Shown one piece after another: positions 17,945-26,097 of a DNA stretch of 64,000 nt. The position numbers and the translations under genes are program-made. The DNA is from Priestia endophytica DSM 13796 (lineage in GTDB: Bacteria; Bacillota; Bacilli; Bacillales; Bacillaceae_H). The notes below the pieces were generated by a model. That model ran no database searches. It was given only the letters and a program-made list of their open reading frames with translations, and was not told the origin of the DNA. The stretch spans positions 62,001-126,000 of the forward strand of contig NZ_FOXX01000005.1 in the NCBI RefSeq assembly GCF_900115845.1. The letters are read 5' to 3'. The stretch's first letter is position 1, and each line of letters starts with the position of its first letter.

Positions 17945-18251
17945 ATTTTTATTATACTTAATTCTTATCTATAATTCATTTAATATATTTTAGTATTTAT
18001 GTATAATTAAACCTATAAAAGATTATATTGGAATATATTTGGGTATAAAAGCCCTTTTTGTAAGCTTGAAGTTTGAATTTGGAAGTAAAATGATTAATTA
18101 GGATTGTATTACATCATTATAAAAGGTCTAATGGCTTACTTTTAGATATACATGTATTAAATTACCAGTTGATATCTTTTTCTTTTCATACTACTATTAA
18201 ATCTACCAATCGAGGTTTTCACAACCTAAAGCTACTGTTTCAGTAGTCATA
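17945..18251. other. Non-coding AT-rich scar
   Basis: No open frame of useful length and no ribosome site are seen. It separates the S-layer 5' remnant from an orphan terminator, as expected if the body of a gene was deleted. Confidence 0.4.
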
Positions 18252-18286
18252 AAAAGCTGCTAGATCTTTCTAGCAGCTTTTTTATA
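18252..18286 (+). terminator. Orphan plus-strand terminator
   Basis: A 13-bp stem (18252-18264 with 18269-18281) with a 4-nt loop and a T-run. No gene lies directly upstream on the plus strand. Confidence 0.88.
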
Positions 18287-18435
18287 TTGTATGACTGTAG
18301 AGAGATACTGTTTTGTAATGGAATAAGGAGAATATTTAATACAGTGTAACTTTTTGTATGTGTTGTACGTTAACAAATAGAGAAGTTTTTTAAGGGAGGG
18401 AGATATTCCCCCTTAATAAAGGAAGTGTCGAGAGT

Positions 18436-19611
18436 ATGAATAAATTATTTGGTGCAAGTGTTGCCCTTTTCTTTTTATTCAATATGACTCCTTTTTCAGA
18501 GAGTGATCTTTCAAATATGAAGCTAACAGAGTATGCAGCAGCCGTTGACAATATAATTGGACCCCAAACAGAAGCAGCAACTACTAATAACAGAGTAGAT
18601 AGTGTGGGAGAGGTCAACGAAAAGAAAGAAAATATTTCAAACGAAGATAAGGTAATAGCTAAAGGGACAACAGAAGTACAGCAAGATAAAAATAAAATAG
18701 ATAATGGGAAAGTAAATACAGTTTCTTCTAATAAAGAGATGAAAATAGAAAAACAAGACAATAAGCCATTAGTGACAATTCATTCTATATTCATTGGAGA
18801 AAACAAAGAATCTGTTCTCCAAAAACTTGGAGACCCCATTAGAAAATCATCGAATGATTATGGAATAGAGTGGAACACGTATCATCAAAATTACAATCAT
18901 TTCTTTATGGTTGGTTATCAAGATGAAAGAGTTGCTGCCCTTTATACAAACCAGGATGTATTCAAAACAACCAGAGGGATAAAGTTAGGCTCTACTTTTG
19001 ATGAAGTGAGAGAGAAATATGGTTCTCCACTTGGAACTATCCAGAAAAATGGAAGTAACTATTCTATTGAAGATGAAGAATACGATACGTATGAGCTAGA
19101 TGGATATTACGTAACATTTTTCTATGATAATCTAGATGGACGAAAAGTAACGGCTGTTCAAGCCATTACAAAACGTGCTGAAGAAGAGAAGAAAGGCTAC
19201 TATGGTAATCCATCTCAAATGTTGGAGGAAGGATTCAAATGGCAAATGTTCGATCTTATTAATGCTACAAGAGTAAAACATGGCCTTCTTCCTCTTGTAT
19301 GGAATGATCAAATAGCTAAAACAGCTCAGCATCATAGTTTAGATATGGCTGACAATGATTATTTCAGTCATAAAAACCAAAATGGCAAAACGCCTTTTGA
19401 TCGAATCAAAGAAGATCATATAGAATATTCTGTTGCAGGAGAGAATATAGCTATGGGACAGCAAAACAGCATCTTTGCTCATGAAGCATTAATGAATTCT
19501 AAAAGTCATCGTACAAATATTCTTGATCAACGTTGGACGTATTTAGGCGTTGGTGTTTCAATAAATAATGAAGGAATCCCATATTTTACGGAAAATTATT
19601 TTACTCTCTAA
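18436..19611 (+). CDS. Secreted CAP-domain (SCP/PR1-like) protein, YkwD type
   Basis: A 391-residue protein. The N-terminus is hydrophobic (NKLFGASVALFFLFNMTPFS), followed by a low-complexity, charged linker (about 35-112). A CAP-associated domain comes next (about 115-245; IGENKESVLQKLGDP, GIKLGSTFDEVREKYG), then a C-terminal CAP domain (about 268-391). The CAP cavity residues can be recognised in AQHHSLDMA, FSHKNQNGKTPFDRI, AGENIA and SHRTNIL. The pairing of a CAP-associated domain with CAP is usual in Bacillus YkwD/YlbC-type proteins, whose biochemical role is unsettled. It has no SLH domain, but sits among SLH genes. It has its own terminator at 19613. Confidence 0.85.
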   Translation: MNKLFGASVALFFLFNMTPFSESDLSNMKLTEYAAAVDNIIGPQTEAATTNNRVDSVGEVNEKKENISNEDKVIAKGTTEVQQDKNKIDNGKVNTVSSNKEMKIEKQDNKPLVTIHSIFIGENKESVLQKLGDPIRKSSNDYGIEWNTYHQNYNHFFMVGYQDERVAALYTNQDVFKTTRGIKLGSTFDEVREKYGSPLGTIQKNGSNYSIEDEEYDTYELDGYYVTFFYDNLDGRKVTAVQAITKRAEEEKKGYYGNPSQMLEEGFKWQMFDLINATRVKHGLLPLVWNDQIAKTAQHHSLDMADNDYFSHKNQNGKTPFDRIKEDHIEYSVAGENIAMGQQNSIFAHEALMNSKSHRTNILDQRWTYLGVGVSINNEGIPYFTENYFTL

Positions 19612-19612
19612 T

Positions 19613-19638
19613 AAAAGTCGCCTTTTGGCGACTTTTTG
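19613..19638 (+). terminator. Terminator of the CAP-domain gene
   Basis: AAAGTCGCC and GGCGACTTT pair around TTTT, with a T-run following. Confidence 0.9.
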
Positions 19639-19754
19639 TTTTCTAGTTAGAAAAGAGGATGTAGCAAAGAAACAAATTATGATAGGATAAGAGAGTATAT
19701 TCAATAATATGACAATTTTTTTAGAAACTAGAAAAAGAGATGGAGGTTTTTTAA

Positions 19755-20648
19755 TTGGGAAAGACTTCACGTAAAATTCTGGTTGGAACTCTTTCAGCAG
19801 CTGTAGTAGCAAGTATTGTTGCTCCTGTTGCACATGCATCTTCATTTAAAGATGTTTCAGAAGATTCTGATCATACTGGAGCTATTACTTCTTTAACAGA
19901 GAGAGGAATTATTAAAGGGTTTTCTGATGGAACATATCGACCATATCAAGAGATTACAAGAGGGCAAGTAGCGAAAATATTTTCTCGTCTTCTTGATGGG
20001 GAAGGCAAGAAAGAATCTGTATTCAGTGATATCCCAGCTGACTATAAAGATCAAGAACTTGTTTTAGCTGCAAGCGAGCTTTATCATAAAGGAATTATGA
20101 CAGGATCTAACGGTAAAATGATGCCTAATAAGCCAATTACAAGACAGCAAATGGCGAAAGTATTAGTTGAAGCACTAAATTTACAACCAAGCACCGCGTA
20201 CCCTAATAATCTTCAAGATCTTGATTATGTACCAAGCAATATGCGTAAATATGTGCTAACACTTGTTCAAAATGGAGTAACGCGAGTTGATGACGGCTTG
20301 TATCGTCCAAGTGAAGCAGTTACACGAGCACAGTTTGCTTCTTTCGTATATCGAGCTCTTGAAGTAGGAGAGAGCAGAGAGGAAGAGTTTGAAATTAATG
20401 AGGCAACAGAAAATGAGGAACAAGTTTTATTAACTTTCTCAAAACCTGTTGAAAAAACGTCCATTACAAAGGAGGATTTTTCTGTTGAAGGAAGTCTTCC
20501 TGCGAAAGTAGAGGGAGAGGGAAATAAAGTGATTTTAACTTTAGCTTCTTCTGCAAATAATAAGAAGGCTGACACAGTAGATATTGTAGGCCCTATTAGC
20601 AGTGATAGTGGTGAACTATTATCAAATGTCACTATAAAAGTAAAATAA
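19755..20648 (+). CDS. Miniature S-layer-like protein, three SLH domains and one Ig-like domain
   Basis: A 297-residue exported protein. The signal peptide SRKILVGTLSAAVVASIVAP is closely related to that of the main S-layer protein (RKFLVGTVSAAVVAS). Three SLH domains span about 30-208 (IIKGFSDGTYRPYQEITRGQ, MPNKPITRQQMAKVLVEAL, YRPSEAVTRAQFASFVYRAL). A single Ig-like domain follows (about 213-297), with VLLTFSKPVEKTSITKEDF, homologous in position to the first Ig-like domain of the 894-residue protein. It looks like the S-layer protein cut after its first Ig domain, yet it has a normal stop and terminator. The start is TTG 19755, with TGGAGGT at 19741-19747. It may cap, space or compete for polymer sites; that is inference. 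Confidence 0.85.
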   Translation: MGKTSRKILVGTLSAAVVASIVAPVAHASSFKDVSEDSDHTGAITSLTERGIIKGFSDGTYRPYQEITRGQVAKIFSRLLDGEGKKESVFSDIPADYKDQELVLAASELYHKGIMTGSNGKMMPNKPITRQQMAKVLVEALNLQPSTAYPNNLQDLDYVPSNMRKYVLTLVQNGVTRVDDGLYRPSEAVTRAQFASFVYRALEVGESREEEFEINEATENEEQVLLTFSKPVEKTSITKEDFSVEGSLPAKVEGEGNKVILTLASSANNKKADTVDIVGPISSDSGELLSNVTIKVK

Positions 20649-20676
20649 AAGCACTGAAAAGGTGCTTTTATTTTAT
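20647..20676 (+). terminator. Terminator of the mini S-layer gene
   Basis: AAAAGCAC and GTGCTTTT pair around a 7-nt loop, followed by ATTTTAT; the stem overlaps the stop codon. Confidence 0.8.
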
Positions 20677-20820
20677 ATTTATAGAGCATTTAATTTCCCT
20701 CCATTGTGTAAAATACTGCTAAAAGTAATTATAAAGACACCTCATAAAAGGAATTTATTTACATTTATATAGCGGATTATGTTAAAATGGTATTATTAAC
20801 CTTTTGTAAGGAGGGCAATC

Positions 20821-21093
20821 ATGAAAATATTTCTAAACGCTTTATTAGTAAGTGTTTCAGCATCCTTGCTTTATATATTTATAATGTTTGTAACACCGAT
20901 GATTTTAATGATGAGAGGAAGCTCAGCTTTTACTTCTAGCCCAGAGATGTTCGGACACACGCTTTATGTACTACATATTGCAGATCAAGAATTTTTATCA
21001 AAAGCTACAAACCTAGGCCTAATCCTTTCGTTCATACTAGGAGGAGTTCTTTATTATGGAGGGCGTACGTTAAGAAACAAATGGCTTCATTAA
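20821..21093 (+). CDS. Small membrane protein of unknown function
   Basis: A 90-residue protein with two clear hydrophobic helices (about 4-28 and 62-80) joined by a 33-residue polar loop, and a basic C-terminus (RTLRNKWLH). An excellent ribosome site (TAAGGAGGG) lies 5 bases before the ATG, and a TTTACA-type -35 (20758-20763) is visible, so it is very likely a real gene. I do not recognise the family. It stands alone between the mini S-layer gene and the yflT-like gene. Confidence 0.65.
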   Translation: MKIFLNALLVSVSASLLYIFIMFVTPMILMMRGSSAFTSSPEMFGHTLYVLHIADQEFLSKATNLGLILSFILGGVLYYGGRTLRNKWLH

Positions 21094-21158
21094 AATCTCT
21101 AATATATATATCTAATATATAAGACTATTAAATTTCTCCTTTGAAATGTGCTCTTTAT

Positions 21159-21185
21159 GTTTTAAATCTTTTTTTCTGTGGAATA
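21159..21185 (+). promoter_or_regulatory. Possible sigma-B promoter of the yflT-like gene
   Basis: GTTTTA (21159-21164), then GGAATA (21180-21185), compared with the sigma-B consensus GTTTAA-N13-14-GGGWAW. YflT is a sigma-B protein in B. subtilis, which supports the assignment. Confidence 0.4.
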
Positions 21186-21221
21186 GTATTTATACATTTC
21201 ATAAAGGAGGAATTTAAGATT

Positions 21222-21563
21222 ATGAAACCAGTAGTACGCGAGTATACAAATGATGAATTATTAAAAGAAGATGTGAAGAAACTTCAAGCCCAAGGAGTAG
21301 ACGCAAAAGACATCTACGTATTATCCCATGATGACGAACGAACAAACCGTGTTGCTAATAATGCAGATGCAAATACAATCGGCATTAAAGAAATGGGCTT
21401 AGGCACTGCTGCAAGCAACTTGTTTAACAAAAAAGGGGACGAGCTTCGTCATAAATTAAGCGAGGTTGGTCTTTCTAAAACTGAAGCTGAGATGTATGAA
21501 GAAAAGCTTGACCAAGGTAAAGTTTTAGTTATCGTTACAAACAATGAAACAGTACGCTTATAA
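21222..21563 (+). CDS. General stress protein, YflT/YsnF-type N-terminal domain
   Basis: A 113-residue soluble protein that fits the 'general stress protein 17M-like' (YflT) domain: VREYTNDELLKEDVKKLQ, then DIYVLSHDDERTNRVA, and a C-terminal LSKTEAEMYEEKLDQGKVLV followed by a beta strand. ATG 21222 is chosen because AAAGGAGG (21203-21210) precedes it; an upstream in-frame extension would put a hydrophobic stretch in front and lacks a ribosome site. A sigma-B-like promoter lies at 21159. Biochemical function is not known for the family. Confidence 0.8.
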   Translation: MKPVVREYTNDELLKEDVKKLQAQGVDAKDIYVLSHDDERTNRVANNADANTIGIKEMGLGTAASNLFNKKGDELRHKLSEVGLSKTEAEMYEEKLDQGKVLVIVTNNETVRL

Positions 21564-21572
21564 TTATGACCT

Positions 21573-21600
21573 AGCGCGTCTTCACGATGCGCTTTTTTCT
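21573..21600 (+). terminator. Terminator of the yflT-like gene
   Basis: An 8-bp stem AGCGCGTC/GATGCGCT (one G-U) followed by a T-run. Confidence 0.85.
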
Positions 21601-21617
21601 TTTCCATTAATTAACTT

Positions 21618-21643
21618 GTTTAATAATCAATCATAAAGGCTAT
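21618..21643 (+). promoter_or_regulatory. Possible sigma-B promoter of the dedA-like gene
   Basis: GTTTAA (21618-21623), a 14-bp spacer and GGCTAT (21638-21643), one base away from the sigma-B -10 GGGTAT. Confidence 0.5.
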
Positions 21644-21675
21644 ATTCTTTCCAAAAGGGGAAGGAGTCGGAAGGT

Positions 21676-22254
21676 ATGATTGATTTTATTACGGAGGCGC
21701 TTAAAGATTTTGGAATATGGGGTCTTTTAGCTGGCCTTGCTGTTGAGGCTTCTTCTCTACCGTTCCCAGGTGCTCTCATCACGCTTATTTATGGTTATCT
21801 GCTAAACAGTTCTTTTCTCGATGCATTTTGGATCTCAACTATAGGAAGCATATGCTATACACTATTCAGCCTTATCCCTTATGGAATTGGCTATAAGTTA
21901 GAGGATAAGTTATCTCAAAAATGGAAAGATAAAAAAGTATTTAAGAAAAGTCAGCGCTGGTTTCAAAAATGCGGTCAATGGACAATTGCTCTTGCAAGAC
22001 CAATTGGAGTTGGCAACTATGTTTCATATTTAGCTGGAATTTCAAAAATACGCCTTCTTCCATTTTTATTGCTAACATTCTTAGGTATCTTTCCATGGGT
22101 ACTAGCAATGATTCTAGTAGGGGGAGCGGGTAATCTAAAAATGGCTAATTTCATCATCTCACAGGCTCAGACGTATATTTTTGTGATTGCAGGCATTGCT
22201 ATTATTGGGTTTGTTATCTATAAAATGTACGCTCGCAAAAAGAGCGAATGCTAA
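21676..22254 (+). CDS. DedA-family membrane protein
   Basis: A 192-residue protein with several membrane segments. It has the DedA signature: an N-terminal acidic re-entrant motif VEASSLPFPGALI, and the later ALARPIGVGNYVSYLAGISK with the conserved arginine, then FLGIFPWVLAMILVGG. The family is linked to membrane lipid and undecaprenyl-phosphate translocation (B. subtilis and S. aureus members UptA/PopT relate to this function). It is close to, but not in, the glycosylation cassettes. AAGGAG precedes ATG 21676, as does a sigma-B-like promoter. No terminator follows; a second sigma-B promoter begins two bases after its stop. Confidence 0.86.
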   Translation: MIDFITEALKDFGIWGLLAGLAVEASSLPFPGALITLIYGYLLNSSFLDAFWISTIGSICYTLFSLIPYGIGYKLEDKLSQKWKDKKVFKKSQRWFQKCGQWTIALARPIGVGNYVSYLAGISKIRLLPFLLLTFLGIFPWVLAMILVGGAGNLKMANFIISQAQTYIFVIAGIAIIGFVIYKMYARKKSEC

Positions 22255-22255
22255 C

Positions 22256-22280
22256 GTTTACAAAATAAAAATAGGGGTAT
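22256..22280 (+). promoter_or_regulatory. Sigma-B promoter of the HPr-like gene
   Basis: GTTTAC (22256-22261), a 13-bp spacer and GGGTAT (22275-22280) match the sigma-B consensus closely. The predicted leader to ATG 22417 is about 130 nt. Confidence 0.7.
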
Positions 22281-22416
22281 TTAATAAGTAGAAAGATAAA
22301 TCTTTATTCAACAATAAAAGTGTCTCTATGACAAAATAACCCGGTTTCAAAACCGATATATATATGAAACAATAGAATTACAAAAATTAACTATTTAAAT
22401 AAGGAGTGCAGTTAAA

Positions 22417-22695
22417 ATGTCAAACATCGTTTCATTTAATCTAGCAGGAAGTCGGTTAACTCTTAAAGAAATGACTTATTTGTACAAGCTTACAAAAACA
22501 CATGGGTGCAAAATTTTCTTCTACAAAGATTTAGAAATTTGTAATGTTGCAGAATTAACAAAACTTGTTCCTTTTACATTAACAGCTAAGAAAACACAGG
22601 AAACTTACGTTGTTGTTGAAGGAGAAGACATTTCTGCTGTGGCAGATAAAGTATCAAAACTATTAGAAAAACAAGAGCAGCTTGCAAGCATTTAA
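22417..22695 (+). CDS. HPr-fold protein lacking both phosphorylation sites
   Basis: A 92-residue protein that aligns by pattern with the PTS phosphocarrier HPr/Crh. 'NLAGSRLTLKEMTYLYKLTKT' occupies the place of the active-site helix 'SGIHARPAT', and 'NVAELTKLVPFTL' the place of the regulatory 'NLKSIMGVM'. The last third, ETYVVVEGEDISAVADKVSKLL, matches the HPr C-terminal strand and helix. The histidine and the regulatory serine are both absent, so it cannot carry out PTS phosphotransfer. AAGGAG lies upstream of the ATG. Its sigma-B promoter makes it a probable stress protein. Fold assignment is by eye; function unknown. Confidence 0.65.
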   Translation: MSNIVSFNLAGSRLTLKEMTYLYKLTKTHGCKIFFYKDLEICNVAELTKLVPFTLTAKKTQETYVVVEGEDISAVADKVSKLLEKQEQLASI

Positions 22696-22754
22696 AATAG
22701 CATAGGCTCACTTGTCAAAGGAATGAATATATGGACACATTAATGATAAAAGAA

Positions 22755-22808
22755 AAAAGGTGGAATGAATTTTTACATACCGTAAAATCAATTCGTTCCA
22801 CCTTTTAG
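22755..22808. terminator. Long terminator hairpin after the HPr-like gene
   Basis: A 17-bp stem (22755-22771 with 22790-22806, one G-U), with A-run before and T-run after, so it can work in both directions. Confidence 0.85.
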
Positions 22809-23278
22809 TATGCGTCAAATCTCCCTTTTTCACCAAAACCCCTCACAAATGGCTAGAAAAACTTCCTGAAAAATGCAAAAAGTTAGGTATAAGAGCAAAT
22901 GGAAATTAAACCATAAAATGATAAAATAAATATTGTCGAATATTGCAGAAATCTGTCTTAGGAATAGGGATGTGCCTATTCTCCCTCTTGTTCCCTAATT
23001 ATTCCTTAACTTAGGTATAAAGAAATAGGAATGTGGAAGCGTTTTTTGATTTGTAAAGAAAATAAAATATTTGGATGTTTATAGTGCTTAATCCCTTGCT
23101 AATCAAGGGATTATTAAGTTAGTAATCTATTATCGAACATTGAATTTACGATAAATTTTGATATAATTGGAAAATGAGTTATGACTTATAAAAATGAGTA
23201 AATATTAGTATTTTTAGGGGAAGCAGGGCGATTGTTGTTTTGCACTGCTATACCAAAAATGAAAGGAGCTATTTTTTT
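22809..23278. other. Non-coding upstream region of the SLH amidase gene
   Basis: A 470-base gap with no coding potential. It holds a 9-bp hairpin AATCCCTTG/CAAGGGATT near 23091-23113 and the amidase promoter. I see no known riboswitch class in it. Confidence 0.4.
23140..23167 (+). promoter_or_regulatory. Extended -10 sigma-A promoter of the SLH amidase gene
   Basis: TTGAAT (23140-23145), a 16-bp spacer and TATAAT (23162-23167), preceded by the extended element TG-A. The leader to ATG 23279 is about 105 nt. Confidence 0.7.
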
Positions 23279-24745
23279 ATGTGGAAGAAAGTTGTTTCTT
23301 GTGCAGCAGCAGGTTTTTTACTAGCTTCTGCGCCGCTTCCGTCTGCTCTTGGAGGCAACGCAAGAGAGGCACATGCAGCAGCAAATTTTAACGATGTCTC
23401 AAGTAGTTTTTGGGCAAGTAAGGAAATTAATTTCTTACATTCAAAAGGAATTATTGAAGGGTATGACGATGGTTCGTTTTTACCAAATAACAAAGTTACA
23501 AGAGCTCAGGCAGCTAAAATGATTTTAAGTGCTCTAGGGGAAAAAGAACCAACTGTTTCAAATGATGTATTTTCTGATGTTAAAAAAGATCACTGGGCAG
23601 CAGGATGGATCAGCTTAGCGAAACAAAAGGGAATTATTAGTGGATATGAGAATGGCACATTTAAGCCGGAAGAAACATTAACAAGAGCGCAAATGAGTAA
23701 ACTTCTTGTTAGAACATTTGAGCAAGAATATGACCTCTCTGTTAAAGATGACACAGTTGAACCGTTTAGCGATGTATGGATTAATCAAGAATTTCGTCCA
23801 TATGTAAGTAAACTTTATCAACACGGAATTACAACAGGAACTGATAGTACCCACTATAGCCCGTATAGCAGCGTGAACCGTGCTCAGTTTTCTGTATTCT
23901 TAAGTAGAACAATTGAACCGAGCTATCGCGTTAGCAGTGCAGAGAACGGTGGTTCGTCCACAACTCCTCCGGCAACAACAAGTACATACGGAATTGTAAA
24001 AACTGATTCTCTCAATATGCGTAGCGGTCCATCTACAAGCAGTGGGGTTGTTGCTTCTTTAAAGAGAGGGACAAAAGTAGACTATCTTGGGGACCAACAG
24101 GGTTACTGGGTAAAAGTCCGTTATAATGGACAAACTGGATATGTACATAAGCTCTACTTAAAACTTAAAAATGAGCAAGGAAGCTCTGTAGCAAACCGAG
24201 TGATTGTGCTTGATGCAGGTCATGGTGGAAAAGATCCCGGTGCTAGCGGGAATGGAGTTGTTGAAAAAGAACTTGTGTTGGATATAGCACAACGTGTTCA
24301 GAAAAAACTTGAAGCTGCTGGAGCAACAGTTATTATGACAAGAACTGATGCAGCAACATATCCAGAGCTTAAAGACCGCACAGATCTTGCGCAAAGCAAA
24401 TATGCAGATATGTTTGTAAGTGTTCATACAAACTCAGCGCCTTCAGCACCTTCAGCAAATGGTTCTGAAGTTTACTATGATACATCTCAAAATACTAATG
24501 GATCGGAAAGTGCCATTCTAGCAAAAGAAATTCAAGAACAGTTTGTTTCTTTAGTTGGAATGAATGATAGAGGAACAAAAGATAACGATTTTTATGTTGT
24601 GCGTAATACAGATATGCCGAGCGTTCTTGTTGAATTAGGTTTTCTTACAAATTCAGGAGATGCCGCTAAGTTTAAATCTGATTACTATCGCAATCTTTTT
24701 GCAGAAGCAATCTACTTAGGAATTAAGAATTACTACAGCTTATAA
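23279..24745 (+). CDS. SLH-anchored N-acetylmuramoyl-L-alanine amidase with SH3b domain
   Basis: A 488-residue exported hydrolase. The signal peptide is about 1-34 (ends EAHAA). Three SLH domains span about 37-215 (IIEGYDDGSFLPNNKVTRAQ, ISGYENGTFKPEETLTRAQ, HYSPYSSVNRAQF). An SH3b domain (about 237-300; DSLNMRSGPSTSSGVVASLK) precedes a C-terminal amidase_3 domain (about 313-488). Zinc-site residues are visible: H in LDAGHGGKDPG, E in EKELVLDIAQ and H in VSVHTNS; the catalytic glutamate is in LVELGFLTN. It should cleave the MurNAc to L-Ala bond. ATG 23279 is chosen from AAAGGAG (23262-23268). It has its own promoter and terminator. Confidence 0.92.
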   Translation: MWKKVVSCAAAGFLLASAPLPSALGGNAREAHAAANFNDVSSSFWASKEINFLHSKGIIEGYDDGSFLPNNKVTRAQAAKMILSALGEKEPTVSNDVFSDVKKDHWAAGWISLAKQKGIISGYENGTFKPEETLTRAQMSKLLVRTFEQEYDLSVKDDTVEPFSDVWINQEFRPYVSKLYQHGITTGTDSTHYSPYSSVNRAQFSVFLSRTIEPSYRVSSAENGGSSTTPPATTSTYGIVKTDSLNMRSGPSTSSGVVASLKRGTKVDYLGDQQGYWVKVRYNGQTGYVHKLYLKLKNEQGSSVANRVIVLDAGHGGKDPGASGNGVVEKELVLDIAQRVQKKLEAAGATVIMTRTDAATYPELKDRTDLAQSKYADMFVSVHTNSAPSAPSANGSEVYYDTSQNTNGSESAILAKEIQEQFVSLVGMNDRGTKDNDFYVVRNTDMPSVLVELGFLTNSGDAAKFKSDYYRNLFAEAIYLGIKNYYSL

Positions 24746-24749
24746 TAGG

Positions 24750-24780
24750 AAAAGAGAAGGAGAAATCCTTCTCTTTTTTC
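24750..24780 (+). terminator. Terminator of the SLH amidase gene
   Basis: A 12-bp stem AAAAGAGAAGGA/TCCTTCTCTTTT followed by T-run. Confidence 0.9.
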
Positions 24781-24943
24781 ATATTTTAATAAGACTATCT
24801 CATTGTCCGAGTTTCGACAAAAATTATGGTATCAAAGGTTTAATCCTTTTAGTAAGAGTAGTATAATAAAAAAGTTGACGAATTTCAGCTAAAAACAACA
24901 TTTTATTATAAATACAACAGAAAGTCGGATAATAGGTGTACAC

Positions 24944-26077
24944 ATGATGAGAGTAGGTATTATTGGAAATTACGGGCATGACAATAATGGAGATGAGGCC
25001 ATTTTGTCAGGCATCTTAACACAGTTAAATACATTAGGTATTCGTAAAGGTGAAATTGTCATTTTTAGTAACAATCCAAGCAATACAGAGTCTCGTTACA
25101 ACATCAAGGCAGTTCCCCTTTTACATAAGAAAGGTAACTTCATTCTCTCTGTCCTTCATACTGTCAAGCAAAGTTTCAAAATTATGAAGGACCTTGACTT
25201 ACTTATTATTGGCGGCGGTGGTCTCTTAATGGATATGTATAAGAGAGATGCGCCTCTTTATAGTACGCTCGGTTTACTCGGATACTATGCTAAGTGTAGG
25301 GTAGTGATCTACGGAGTAGGGGCTGGCCCTATTACAACAAAGGCAGGAAAGTTTTTCATTAAAACATTAGCAAATAAAGCAGACTCTATCTCAGTAAGAG
25401 ATGTAAAATCTAAAGAGTTATTAAAGGACATTGGAATCCGAAAAGAGATTGACATTATCGGAGACCCTGCTTTTGCTATTGAACCTGTTCGAAAAAGAAG
25501 TAAAACAAATGAGCTTAAAAAAGTAGCTGTTACAGCTGTTCCTTACTTTAGTAAACAATATTGGCCACAGCGAGATGACAGTAAATATGAGGCGTATGTA
25601 AAAGGTATGGCTCAAAATCTAGATGAACTTATTGAAAAAAAGGGCGCCACTGTCACATTTTTCTCAACAAAGTACCCTCAAGATGTTGAGGTTACAAGAG
25701 AGATTTATGATATGATGACATATAAACAGTTTGTTCGTCTTAAAGATGAAAACTTGCATCCAGACGAAATTGTTAAGCTTTGTGCAGAGCAAGACTTAAT
25801 TATCGGGACTAGACTTCATTCTTTAATTTTGTCAGTTGTGGCAAGTACACCTGTGCTTGGTGTTGGTTATCATCATAAGGTGGAACATTTTCTTCAAGCG
25901 CTTGGCAAAGAAGAACATTTTGTAGAGATTGGGGCTTTACAAGAAAAAGATACTTTCCTGCAAAAAGTGCAAGCAATGACAAGACAGTGGGATGAGACAC
26001 AGTGTGCTTACGAAGATCTTTCTGAAACTTTCGCACAGCGTGCTGCAAAAGGGTTAGAAAAGTTAGCGAGAAAATAA
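24944..26077 (+). CDS. csaB: Polysaccharide pyruvyl transferase CsaB
   Basis: A 377-residue cytoplasmic enzyme with the CsaB pattern: GIIGNYGHDNNGDEAIL at the N-terminus, LLIIGGGGLLMD, a central VIYGVGAGPI, and the C-terminal IIGTRLHSLILSV followed by VGYHHKV. CsaB adds a ketal-linked pyruvate to the secondary cell wall polymer, the modification that SLH domains recognise. It is therefore the anchoring partner of the six SLH proteins in this window. ATG 24944 and 24947 are adjacent; AGGTG at 24934-24938 fits the second slightly better. A TATAAT at 24862-24867 may be its promoter. It heads an operon of polymer genes (26098-29700). Confidence 0.92.
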   Translation: MMRVGIIGNYGHDNNGDEAILSGILTQLNTLGIRKGEIVIFSNNPSNTESRYNIKAVPLLHKKGNFILSVLHTVKQSFKIMKDLDLLIIGGGGLLMDMYKRDAPLYSTLGLLGYYAKCRVVIYGVGAGPITTKAGKFFIKTLANKADSISVRDVKSKELLKDIGIRKEIDIIGDPAFAIEPVRKRSKTNELKKVAVTAVPYFSKQYWPQRDDSKYEAYVKGMAQNLDELIEKKGATVTFFSTKYPQDVEVTREIYDMMTYKQFVRLKDENLHPDEIVKLCAEQDLIIGTRLHSLILSVVASTPVLGVGYHHKVEHFLQALGKEEHFVEIGALQEKDTFLQKVQAMTRQWDETQCAYEDLSETFAQRAAKGLEKLARK

Positions 26078-26097
26078 TACAGTGCGGTGATACGAAA

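Noticed and set aside
21141-21221. N-terminal extension of the YflT-like protein starting upstream
   Set aside because: It would add a hydrophobic stretch unlike the family and skip the good AAAGGAGG site before ATG 21222.
22809-23278. Possible c-di-AMP (ydaO/yuaA) or other riboswitch before the SLH amidase
   Set aside because: Such RNAs often precede wall hydrolase genes, but I could not find the conserved core elements; only one simple hairpin is visible.
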